This document shows, in pieces, positions 43,435 to 51,125 of a stretch of 64,000 nucleotides of DNA (positions are counted from its first letter, which is position 1; the number at the start of each line of letters is the position of its first letter). The translations under genes and the position numbers were made by a program. This DNA comes from Sulfolobus acidocaldarius SUSAZ (lineage in GTDB: Archaea > Thermoproteota > Thermoprotei_A > Sulfolobales > Sulfolobaceae), in contig CP006977.1 of assembly GCA_000508305.1 (NCBI GenBank), forward strand, positions 1,086,621-1,150,620, in the 5' to 3' direction. A model generated the notes under the pieces. That model had not been told where the DNA came from. It worked only from the letters and a program-made list of their open reading frames with translations, and ran no database searches.

Positions 43435-44529
43435 TCACCTACTTAGAACAGCTAAATAAGAAGTATTTCCCAGATCATCATTTGAAAGAATTATTCCTTT
43501 TTCAGCGTTTGCACTCTTACCCTTAAACTGATTTGTTAAATGAAGGAATACCTCCCCTAACTGATATATTGCAGTTCCACCACCGATATAGCCACGTGCC
43601 TTTAATCCACCACTAAGGTTAATGTCAAGAGAATCAACAACATCTAAACCTTTTCCTCTCTCTGCTAACTTGAGCTCTTCAATTTCTAATGCAGCCATAA
43701 TACTATAAGAGTCGTGAATTTCGTATACAACATCCCTCTTTGGCAAATCCCCTAACTCGTTTCTAGCTTTAGCTACTGATGGTAATGAAGGGTCAGACAG
43801 ATTCATAGCTCCTATATTTCCTACTATTCCATCAATCTTTACGGGAGAGTCAAAATATCTCTTTGCTACTTCATCTGCAGTTACTAGGACTACTGAGGCA
43901 CCATCAGCTCTGGCACCTACATCAAATATTCTTAATGGATCTGAAACTATTTGAGAATTAACCACCGTGTTTTTGTCTACTTTAAATTTCAAATAAGCTA
44001 AAGGATTCTCTGATGCGTTTTGATGCATCTTTATAGGCCATTTAGTAAAATACTCATAATCTACGTTGTATTTCTTCATGTATTTCTTCATTAATAATGC
44101 ACTATATGCATGAGGGGTTATTCCAACGTGGTACGTATAATCGTTATCTAGATTATATGAAAGATATTCATTTACATATTTGGACGGATAATCAGAGAAT
44201 TTCTCTATTCCAATAAGTAACACTTTTTTTGCAACTCCTGATTTAATAAACGAGTAAGCGGTGAATATCGATGCACCGCCATTATCTCCGTTCTCAATTC
44301 TCATAACCTTTGTATTTTGAAGACCTAAACCAGATGATATCTTGTAAGATGAAAGAATATTTTTCCCTAATACATCTATATATCCACTGGATACTATTAC
44401 AATATCTGGCTGGTCATACTCCTTAATCTTTGTAATTAGTTGTTTATAAGCCTCAGAAACAAGATCCTTTTCAGAAAGCTCATAATATCTATCTAGCTTA
44501 GTTAGTCCACAACCAACTATTGATACCAC
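43435..44529 (-). CDS. thiolase-fold protein of the mevalonate operon, active-site residues missing
   Basis: A 364-aa thiolase homologue. The position and the 'YEIHDSYSIMAALEIEEL' and 'INLSGGLKARG' segments are those of archaeal acetoacetyl-CoA thiolase. However, the nucleophile loop reads 'MRIENGDNGGASIF' (residues 76-89) with no Cys, and the C-terminal GHP motif reads RGYIGG (Tyr314 instead of His). The only Cys in the protein is C7. I infer either a catalytically dead scaffold or altered chemistry. GTG start shares one base with the HMG-CoA synthase TAG stop. Confidence 0.85.
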   Translation of the reverse strand: MVSIVGCGLTKLDRYYELSEKDLVSEAYKQLITKIKEYDQPDIVIVSSGYIDVLGKNILSSYKISSGLGLQNTKVMRIENGDNGGASIFTAYSFIKSGVAKKVLLIGIEKFSDYPSKYVNEYLSYNLDNDYTYHVGITPHAYSALLMKKYMKKYNVDYEYFTKWPIKMHQNASENPLAYLKFKVDKNTVVNSQIVSDPLRIFDVGARADGASVVLVTADEVAKRYFDSPVKIDGIVGNIGAMNLSDPSLPSVAKARNELGDLPKRDVVYEIHDSYSIMAALEIEELKLAERGKGLDVVDSLDINLSGGLKARGYIGGGTAIYQLGEVFLHLTNQFKGKSANAEKGIILSNDDLGNTSYLAVLSR

Positions 44530-45575
44530 TATTCATACACCTTATATTTACCGGTCGTCTTTGCATATGTAGAATATGGAACAAGCACTTTTCTTTCAAT
44601 ATAATAATTAACCGTTGGTGCTAATTTTTGCTTTTCTAGAATCTTATCTGTAACTAATATGCTGAAAGCATCGCTGCCTGCACCACTACCGAAGGGTGCA
44701 ACAAGAATCCTCTGACCTGGTTTGGCCATGTCAAGAACCTTAGCCAAACCCAATAAAGCTGAGGCATTATAGGGATTTCCTATATAGGGAGAAACTAAAC
44801 CATCTTTAACTTTATCCATACTAATTTCTAACTTTCTAGCTACTTGAAGAGGAAACTTGCCGTTAGGTTGATGGAAAACGAAGTAATCAAAATCAGATAT
44901 CTTGTAGCCATTTTCTCTGAACAACAAGTTAACAGCTGACAATATATGATCGAAATATGCTGGTTCTCCAGTAAATCCCTCGCCATGCACTGGATAAGGC
45001 ATACCATCTCTTCTCCAGAAGTCTGGTGTATCTGAGGTATATGAAACAGCTGCCTCTATAACTGCTCCAGCCTCATTCTCTGGACCGACAATATATGATA
45101 CAGATGCAGCAGCAGAACTTAACTCCAGTACATCACCAGGATTAGACTGTGCTGTGTCACTCCCTATCACCAAGCCATATTTTATTTTAGAAGCTTCAAC
45201 CATACCGCCAACTAGTCTCAACGCAGCTGATGCTCCCCTACAGGCAAATTCCATATCTGCACCTAAACTATCATTAGTCACTCCTAATGCGTCTATAAGA
45301 ATTGTTGCAGTAGGTTTTACTGCATATACTTTAGACTCGGATCCGAATAAAACAACGCCTATCTGAGAAGGATCGATATTTGCCCTTCTCAAAGCATTCT
45401 TTGATGACTCCCATGCCATTGTTGTTGAATCTTCATCAACATCCGGAACTGCTTTTTCTGAGAGACCTAGGTTTTTAACAACCTGACTTTCTAATCCCCA
45501 TAAATTAGCTATTTCGTTTACATTTATTCTATACCTAGGAATATATGCGCCCCATCCTACAATACCGCTTCGCAT
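44529..45575 (-). CDS. hmgB: HMG-CoA synthase, archaeal
   Basis: A 348-aa enzyme condensing acetyl-CoA with acetoacetyl-CoA. The nucleophile is C112 ('[13 protein letters not shown]'), with '[18 protein letters not shown]' containing the catalytic His and '[12 protein letters not shown]' following. N-terminus '[14 protein letters not shown]' is the archaeal form. ATG at 45573-45575. It leads the operon hmgB, thiolase homologue, DUF35, hmgA; the 150-base upstream region has TATA-like sequence (CATATAAAATTTTC on plus, 45603-45616). Confidence 0.95.
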   Translation of the reverse strand: MRSGIVGWGAYIPRYRINVNEIANLWGLESQVVKNLGLSEKAVPDVDEDSTTMAWESSKNALRRANIDPSQIGVVLFGSESKVYAVKPTATILIDALGVTNDSLGADMEFACRGASAALRLVGGMVEASKIKYGLVIGSDTAQSNPGDVLELSSAAASVSYIVGPENEAGAVIEAAVSYTSDTPDFWRRDGMPYPVHGEGFTGEPAYFDHILSAVNLLFRENGYKISDFDYFVFHQPNGKFPLQVARKLEISMDKVKDGLVSPYIGNPYNASALLGLAKVLDMAKPGQRILVAPFGSGAGSDAFSILVTDKILEKQKLAPTVNYYIERKVLVPYSTYAKTTGKYKVYE

Positions 45576-45683
45576 ACTATCCTTATTATAACACTTATTA
45601 ACGCATATAAAATTTTCGACACTTGTTGAAACCTATATAGTCAATTGTCGAAAAACTAATTAGGGAAATTAGTTACAAATAGG

Positions 45684-45738
45684 TAGATGATGAAATTAAA
45701 AAAAGAGATCGATGATCAACTCAGCTCACTCTGAACTT
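45684..45738 (+). ncRNA. C/D-box guide RNA candidate, antisense to argDC 3' end
   Basis: Plus strand: C box ATGATGA 45687-45693; A-rich 11-nt stretch; D'-like GAGA (45705-45708); C'-like ATGATCA (45712-45718); 12-nt D guide (45719-45730); perfect D box CTGA (45731-45734). C' has C instead of G at position 6 and D' has G instead of C at position 1, a compensated pair. C-to-C' is 25 and C-to-D 44, as in stronger candidates. The 3' end overlaps the arginine decarboxylase 3' end on the other strand. The A-rich D' guide may be idle. Confidence 0.55.
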
Positions 45739-46118
45739 CTATCTGCGAAAAACATTTGATGACGTTTAGGTTTTAAATTAGATACAATAAACTCAAAGGC
45801 AGCTTGAGGATTACTGTCAACTCCGCATGTATAGACGTCTAGTGTTGCATACTTATACTCATTCCATGTATGTAAGGCGATATGACTTTCCTCTACTAGG
45901 GCTATTACAGATACACCGCCCTTCTTACCACCGAAACTCCATGACTTTATCTCTACTAGGTTCATTTTAGCTATTTTAACAGCTTCTAAAACTAGTCCTT
46001 CTAGCAGATCCTTATCCATGAGCAATTTATCATCGATATCATATAAGTTTCCGAAAACATGCTTACCTACTATTCTATCCTGATTAGAGGGGGTTTGAGA
46101 AGAAAGTTGTTGTGACAT
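45726..46118 (-). CDS. argDC: arginine decarboxylase proenzyme, pyruvoyl-dependent
   Basis: A 130-aa SpeD-family proenzyme. Self-cleavage is expected at the E-S bond in '[12 protein letters not shown]' (S78 becoming the pyruvoyl group), with the conserved '[10 protein letters not shown]' Cys98. In Crenarchaea this subfamily ('[14 protein letters not shown]' N-terminus, '[13 protein letters not shown]' end) has been shown to decarboxylate arginine to agmatine rather than SAM; I follow that, with SAM decarboxylase as the alternative. GGAG precedes the ATG. Agmatine feeds polyamines and hence deoxyhypusine. Confidence 0.82.
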   Translation of the reverse strand: MSQQLSSQTPSNQDRIVGKHVFGNLYDIDDKLLMDKDLLEGLVLEAVKIAKMNLVEIKSWSFGGKKGGVSVIALVEESHIALHTWNEYKYATLDVYTCGVDSNPQAAFEFIVSNLKPKRHQMFFADRSSE

Positions 46119-46230
46119 CTCCTTTTCTATTACCCTCCATCACCACATGTACAGAATGAGATATATAAAGTAAACTATTCCTGTTATCCTTTGAAATAAA
46201 CTAATATACGAGAATGTAATATGGCTCTTG

Positions 46231-47070
46231 ATGGCTAATAAATACCTTATTGCACTTGGAATAGTCATACTCGTTTTAGTATCTATAGGAGTACTCTTCT
46301 ATACCCAGAACAGAGATATAGTAGTTTATCCGGAGATTTATAGTTTTAGTCTTAACTACAACACAGGAAACCTAACGTACGTTTTCTATATTAATGGGGT
46401 AAATAATGGGTTATTCTCCACCACACTGAATATGACCCTCTACGTCCAGGCAGCCACCTTAAGTCAAAGTAATAACTTTTCACATTACGTATACAAGAAC
46501 TTTCAAAAAAGTGTAACATTATCACTGCAATCACACTCTTCTGAAGGAGCTTTTGTAACAGTTACTATTCCTGTCAGCTATCAGATAACCGATGTAGGAA
46601 TATATGGAACTGGTAGTTTTAATTATGTATTACAATATAAGCCAAATAGTACCTTAGCTTCCCAGCTGTTCACATATGAACAATTAGCTAGCCGTTTTCA
46701 GACTCCTTCATCAGCTTATTCAAGTACTACAAATGCTAGTATTAAACCAATAAGAGGAATTGCCTATGGAATTATGCAAAGTCCGCTTTATGTTACCTAT
46801 TATGTTAAGAATAACACCGTAATTAGAGTCGATTCCTTCTTCCTTAATGAAAGTCTATTAAAAATACAGCCTGGTGAATACACTGTTAAGGTTTATGCTA
46901 ATAATATTCTAGTTAATCAGACACAAATAACCTTAAATCCTAATCAAATTTCTACTGTATCATTTCCATTATCGTATCAGTCGACATCTGAGAAGTATAA
47001 TATTTCGGTATATCTTTATAACGACTCAGGTACTTATTACTTTTATTTCGAGGATCTGGAATTAGGGTAA
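46231..47070 (+). CDS. membrane-anchored extracytoplasmic protein, unknown
   Basis: A 279-aa protein from ATG 46231 (a TTG one codon before is possible). Residues 4-24 form one transmembrane anchor or uncleaved signal ('YLIALGIVILVLVSIGVLFY'). The rest is all-beta, Ser/Thr/Asn/Tyr-rich, with many NxS/T sequons (such as NYNTGN, NMTL, NSTL, NASI, NESL), as usual for Sulfolobus surface glycoproteins. No catalytic motif. It is divergent from argDC with about 110 bases between them. Confidence 0.78.
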   Translation: MANKYLIALGIVILVLVSIGVLFYTQNRDIVVYPEIYSFSLNYNTGNLTYVFYINGVNNGLFSTTLNMTLYVQAATLSQSNNFSHYVYKNFQKSVTLSLQSHSSEGAFVTVTIPVSYQITDVGIYGTGSFNYVLQYKPNSTLASQLFTYEQLASRFQTPSSAYSSTTNASIKPIRGIAYGIMQSPLYVTYYVKNNTVIRVDSFFLNESLLKIQPGEYTVKVYANNILVNQTQITLNPNQISTVSFPLSYQSTSEKYNISVYLYNDSGTYYFYFEDLELG

Positions 47071-47215
47071 ATATTAACCTTTATTTTTACCTTTTAACCA
47101 AGAACATAATTAAAGAAAGCCTAATTAGCCTATCAAAATCCCTAAATTTGCCTTACGTGATTATTAGTCAGATTAACGATAAAAGTTTATAAGCATGATA
47201 TTCTAAAATAAAATC

Positions 47216-47310
<95 letters not shown>

Positions 47311-47476
47311 TTAGAGAATTTTTCAGTATTTCTAGTTTCACATCATATATGTTAAGGCAAAAATTGCTGATAGACATAGAAAATTACATGAGTAAGTTTA
47401 ATTGCTTATTCATACCTTAAAGCATTAGAAGAAATTATTTAATATTCTGCCCGATCTAATAAATGCTGAATTCAAG

Positions 47477-48010
47477 TTGAAGGCTACTGTGACATATTAT
47501 AAACCAGAAGAGATTACCATTGTTCCAGGTCTTATTGGAATTAAAGTGATAAAGGTTCAGGAAGAACAAATAGAGTATAGAAAGGAAGAAGAATTGGAAA
47601 ATATTGAACGTGAAAATTTGATAGTATATATCGTTAGTAATAATGGGCTAAGAGTAGTAAACGGGCTAAAAAGTAAATACGCATTACCTGAGCCCCTTAA
47701 AGTGCTAAGAATTGGTGTACCAAAAGAAGTTAACTCTGAAAATATTACGTTTGAATACGTAACATTTTTCGATAAGGATTACGTATTAATAGGTTTTTAT
47801 ATTACTAATGAATTCGACAAACCTTTTGTTGTGTTAGAATTTGAGAAAAATCAGACTAAAATAATTTCAAAGAGTGAGAACGATAGAGCAGAAGTAGTGA
47901 CAAACCAAAAAGTTAAGAAAAAAACCAGCAAGAAAAAGAAGAGAAAGAAAAGTGCTAAGAAGTCTAGTTCTAAACGAAAAATTAAGGGCAAGAGTACTAG
48001 AAAGAGCTGA
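47477..48010 (+). CDS. protein with basic Lys/Arg-rich tail, unknown
   Basis: A 177-aa protein; the start is TTG 47477 (GTG 47489 is the next option). The first 135 residues are strand-rich and acidic in part; from about residue 144 the tail is almost pure Lys/Ser/Arg (KKKTSKKKKRKKSAKKSSSK and on), suggesting RNA or DNA binding or ribosome association. I do not know the family. The last 59 bases overlap the beginning of the ogg gene in another frame. Confidence 0.65.
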   Translation: MKATVTYYKPEEITIVPGLIGIKVIKVQEEQIEYRKEEELENIERENLIVYIVSNNGLRVVNGLKSKYALPEPLKVLRIGVPKEVNSENITFEYVTFFDKDYVLIGFYITNEFDKPFVVLEFEKNQTKIISKSENDRAEVVTNQKVKKKTSKKKKRKKSAKKSSSKRKIKGKSTRKS

Positions 48011-48563
48011 AGAATTCCTGCTAAATAACAAAGCAGACGAAGAGGTATGGTTTAGAGAACTAGTACTATGTATATTAACGTCTAATTCTTCATTTATCTC
48101 AGCTTACAAATCAATGAACTATATATTTGATAAAATATTATATATGGACGAGAAAGAAATATCTGTTCTTCTTCAGGAATCTGGATACAGATTTTATAAC
48201 TTAAAAGCTAAATACCTTTACCAAGCAAAGAACCTTTATGGTAAGGTTAAGAAAACTATTAAAGAAATAGCAGACAAAGACCAAATGCAAGCAAGAGAGT
48301 TTATTGCAACCCATATATATGGTATAGGCTATAAAGAGGCTAGCCATTTTTTAAGAAACGTCGGTTATCTGGATCTTGCAATAATAGATAGACATATTCT
48401 TAGGTTTATTAACAACTTAGGAATACCTATAAAACTGAAAAGTAGGAGGGAATACTTACTAGCAGAAAGTTTACTTAGAAGCATTGCAAATAATCTTAAT
48501 GTTCAAGTGGGTTTGTTGGATTTATTTATATTTTTCAAACAAACTAATACTATCGTAAAATAG
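47952..48563 (+). CDS. ogg: 8-oxoguanine DNA glycosylase/lyase, Ogg2 type
   Basis: A 203-aa bifunctional base-excision enzyme removing 8-oxoguanine. Helix-hairpin-helix 'HIYGIGYKEASHFLRNVGY' supplies the catalytic Lys and 'LAIIDRHILRF' the Asp. N-terminal 'EVWFRELVLCILTSNSSF' is the archaeal Ogg2 pattern. Length fits the roughly 205-aa family, which favours the GTG start at 47952 although it lies within the Lys-rich tail of the preceding gene. Promoter elements for the next transcription unit begin right after the stop. Confidence 0.92.
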   Translation: MLRSLVLNEKLRARVLERAEEFLLNNKADEEVWFRELVLCILTSNSSFISAYKSMNYIFDKILYMDEKEISVLLQESGYRFYNLKAKYLYQAKNLYGKVKKTIKEIADKDQMQAREFIATHIYGIGYKEASHFLRNVGYLDLAIIDRHILRFINNLGIPIKLKSRREYLLAESLLRSIANNLNVQVGLLDLFIFFKQTNTIVK

Positions 48564-48590
48564 AACAAAAAAGTATAAAAAGGAGTATAA

Positions 48591-48731
48591 ATGATTAGTT
48601 GTGAAACAAAAATGCTAAGACGTGAAAATTTCAATCGTCTTGCAGTTGAATTAAAAGTTGAAAATTCTCTTATAGATTTATTTTTACTTGTATCCTCTGT
48701 TTCTTGTTCATCATCAATCTCATCATGTTAA
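48591..48731 (+). CDS. Ser/Cys-rich upstream ORF before serA, possible leader peptide
   Basis: A 46-codon ORF (ATG 48591-48593, TAA 48729-48731) with GGAG 48582-48585 upstream. An internal ATG at 48612 lies about 25 bases after a TATA-like GTATAAAT (48584-48591) and would give a 39-codon leaderless peptide. The peptide ends 'LLVSSVSCSSSISSC': eight Ser and two Cys in the last twelve residues. The next gene, 36 bases on, is serA, first enzyme of serine synthesis. A hairpin with arms AAGACG and CGTCTT lies within it at 48615-48640. The function as leader is inference; it could also be spurious. Confidence 0.5.
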   Translation: MISCETKMLRRENFNRLAVELKVENSLIDLFLLVSSVSCSSSISSC

Positions 48732-48767
48732 ACACTCTTTGATAATTCTTGAATGGGTGGGAAGACT

Positions 48768-49700
48768 ATGCAAGTCAAGATACTAATAACAGACCCTATA
48801 AGTGAAATTCTCATAAATAAATTAACAAAATATAATATCAAAATAGATTATAGACCCGATATATCAAAAGAGGAATTACAAAAAATAATCTATGATTATG
48901 ATGTGATAGTAGTAAGAAGTAGAACTAGAATAGATAAAGAATTAATAGAGAAAGGTAAAAAATTAAAAGTAATTGCAAGGGCAGGCATAGGAATAGATAA
49001 TATAGATACTGAAGAAGCTGAAAAAAGAAATATAAGAGTTGTATACGCACCAGGTACATCTACTGATTCTGCTGCAGAATTAACAATAGGACTAATGATA
49101 GCAGCAGCAAGAAACTTATATAACGCTATAAATTTAGCAAAATCAGGTGTATTCAAGAAAGTTGAAGGAGTAGAGCTTGCTGGCAAGACAATAGGAATTA
49201 TCGGGTTTGGAAGGATCGGAAGTAAAGTCGCTACCGTTGCCAACGCTCTCGGAATGAAAGTACTAGCTTATGATATACTTGATATTAAGGAGCGAGCTCT
49301 GAAAGTGGGAGCAGAACCTTGTACGTTAGATGATATGTTACCAAGAGCCGATATAATAACACTTCATGTGACTGTGGGTAAAGAAACAAAGTATATTTTA
49401 GATAAGGAACAATTTGAGAAAATGAAAAACAACGTTATTATAGTTAACACCAGTAGAGCAGCTGTGGTAAACGGAAAGATATTACTTGAATTTATCAGAA
49501 AGGGAAAAATATTTGCATATGCTACCGACGTATTCTGGAATGAGCCTCCTAAAGAAGAATGGGAGCACGAATTACTTAGACACGAGAGAGTAATAGTCAC
49601 CCCTCACATTGGAGCACAGACCAAAGAAGCTCAAGATAGAGTGGCAGAAGTTACCGCACAAAATCTGATAAACGTAATGAAAGAGATGAGGTTGATTTAA
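48768..49700 (+). CDS. serA: D-3-phosphoglycerate dehydrogenase, short form
   Basis: A 310-aa NAD-dependent dehydrogenase opening the phosphorylated serine pathway. NAD motif '[17 protein letters not shown]', '[17 protein letters not shown]', '[16 protein letters not shown]' and 'VTPHIGAQT' with catalytic Arg, Glu and His positions. It lacks the C-terminal ACT domain that gives serine feedback inhibition in longer enzymes. ATG 48768 ([10 protein letters not shown]) with GGGTGGGA upstream is preferred over ATG 48753. It is one base from the aminotransferase gene. Confidence 0.94.
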   Translation: MQVKILITDPISEILINKLTKYNIKIDYRPDISKEELQKIIYDYDVIVVRSRTRIDKELIEKGKKLKVIARAGIGIDNIDTEEAEKRNIRVVYAPGTSTDSAAELTIGLMIAAARNLYNAINLAKSGVFKKVEGVELAGKTIGIIGFGRIGSKVATVANALGMKVLAYDILDIKERALKVGAEPCTLDDMLPRADIITLHVTVGKETKYILDKEQFEKMKNNVIIVNTSRAAVVNGKILLEFIRKGKIFAYATDVFWNEPPKEEWEHELLRHERVIVTPHIGAQTKEAQDRVAEVTAQNLINVMKEMRLI

Positions 49701-49701
49701 A

Positions 49702-50817
49702 ATGTTATTAATACCGGGACCTGTAGAGGTTCCAAAAAGTGTTCTAGCTGCAACTAGCCTAGTAATAGACCATCGAGGGAATAAATTCAAAGATATAGTT
49801 AATAGACTTGAAAAACTTATGATTAAACATTTCTCTTCTGAGAGAGTAGCTCTTCTTACAGGTTCGGGCACACTTGCAGTTGAAGCTATGGTTTATTCAT
49901 TTACTAAAAGAGGTGAAAAAATACTAGCACTTTCTTATGGCGAGTTTGGACGAAGACTTGCAGAGTCCATAAAGAGAAGGGGAGCAACATTAAGACTGTA
50001 TGATAAACCTATGGGACACTCCTTTTCATTGGAAGAAGTAAAACAGATTATAGAAGAAAATAAAGATGTTACCACAGTAGCACTAGTGCATAATGAGACT
50101 AGTACAGGAATTGCACTGAGAAACTTAGAGGAAATAAGTAGGTTCATTAAAAACAAGGGATTAAGACTAATAGTAGACTCTGTATCTGGCTTTGCTGCTT
50201 ATCAATTAATGGTTAATGAATGGAAAATTGATGCTGTTGCAACTGGTAGTCAAAAAGCTCTAGCATCGGTACCTGGATTGGGCTTTGTAGCGGTGTCTAG
50301 AGATGGCTTAAACGAAATAGTGAATGAAGATTTGCCAACATATTTAGACGTATCATTACATTTGAAGTTTCAAGACAAATACGAAACACCGTTTACCCCT
50401 GCAACAGGAGTATTTAACGCTACGTTAAGAGCTGCAGAATTACTTGAGTTAGAAGGAGTAGAACGAAGATGGAAAAGACATGAAGCTTGTACAAAGTATG
50501 TAAGAGACGCTTTATCCTACTTTGGTTTCAGTCTATTAGGTAACGAGAATAACTTTTCTAATACAGTTGTCGCTGCAATTCCACCTATAAAGGATTATAG
50601 AGCTAAATTAAAGGAGTTTAATGTCGAAATAGCGGGAGGTATGGGAGAACTTAGAGATAAAGTTGTTAGAATAGGTCTTTTAGGTATAGTGGATGATAGA
50701 GCAGTTATGAAGCTAATAGGAATAACAGCAAGAATGTTTCACAGCCAATATGAAAAAGAACCTCCATTAGAATGTAAACTTCCAGAAGAATTAAGAGAAG
50801 AGATTGAATGGAGTTAA
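49702..50817 (+). CDS. class V aminotransferase, serine-pyruvate/alanine-glyoxylate type
   Basis: A 371-aa PLP enzyme. '[14 protein letters not shown]' is the N-terminal hallmark; '[13 protein letters not shown]' holds the PLP-binding Asp and '[18 protein letters not shown]' the Schiff-base Lys. Coupled tightly to serA, it may provide phosphoserine or serine-glyoxylate transamination, so the pair could make serine from 3-phosphoglycerate; a phosphoserine phosphatase is not seen here. The exact substrate is uncertain. Confidence 0.9.
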   Translation: MLLIPGPVEVPKSVLAATSLVIDHRGNKFKDIVNRLEKLMIKHFSSERVALLTGSGTLAVEAMVYSFTKRGEKILALSYGEFGRRLAESIKRRGATLRLYDKPMGHSFSLEEVKQIIEENKDVTTVALVHNETSTGIALRNLEEISRFIKNKGLRLIVDSVSGFAAYQLMVNEWKIDAVATGSQKALASVPGLGFVAVSRDGLNEIVNEDLPTYLDVSLHLKFQDKYETPFTPATGVFNATLRAAELLELEGVERRWKRHEACTKYVRDALSYFGFSLLGNENNFSNTVVAAIPPIKDYRAKLKEFNVEIAGGMGELRDKVVRIGLLGIVDDRAVMKLIGITARMFHSQYEKEPPLECKLPEELREEIEWS

Positions 50818-50849
50818 TCTTTTTTCCTGAAGTTTAATATGTAGCATGT

Positions 50850-51119
50850 ATGACAATAGACAAGATTAACGAAATATTTAAAGAAAATTGGAAAAATAAA
50901 TTAACAAAATATGAAATTGCAAGAATAATAAGTGCGCGCGCATTACAATTATCTATGGGAGCCTTACCACTAATAGATACTTCTAACCTAAAATCTGATG
51001 ACGTAATAAGTATAGCGGAGGAGGAATTAAAAAGAGGAGTTCTTCCGATAACTATAAGGAGAATTTATCCCAACGGGCAGGTTGAACTTATAAGTGTAAG
51101 AAAAATAGAGAACAGATAA
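50850..51119 (+). CDS. rpoK: RNA polymerase subunit K (Rpo6)
   Basis: An 89-aa homologue of eukaryotic Rpb6 and bacterial omega, which latches the largest subunit. The signature '[21 protein letters not shown]' followed by '[17 protein letters not shown]' is clear. ATG 50850, 32 bases after the aminotransferase; TAA is 6 bases before topA. Placement between serine genes and topoisomerase looks like an operon of convenience. Confidence 0.95.
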
Positions 51120-51125
51120 ATACAA

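Noticed and set aside
48690-48735. ATGATGA and TGATGA on the minus strand opposite the Ser codons as C/D boxes
   Set aside because: No CTGA-like D box follows at the needed distance; the motif is simply the complement of TCATCA serine codons.
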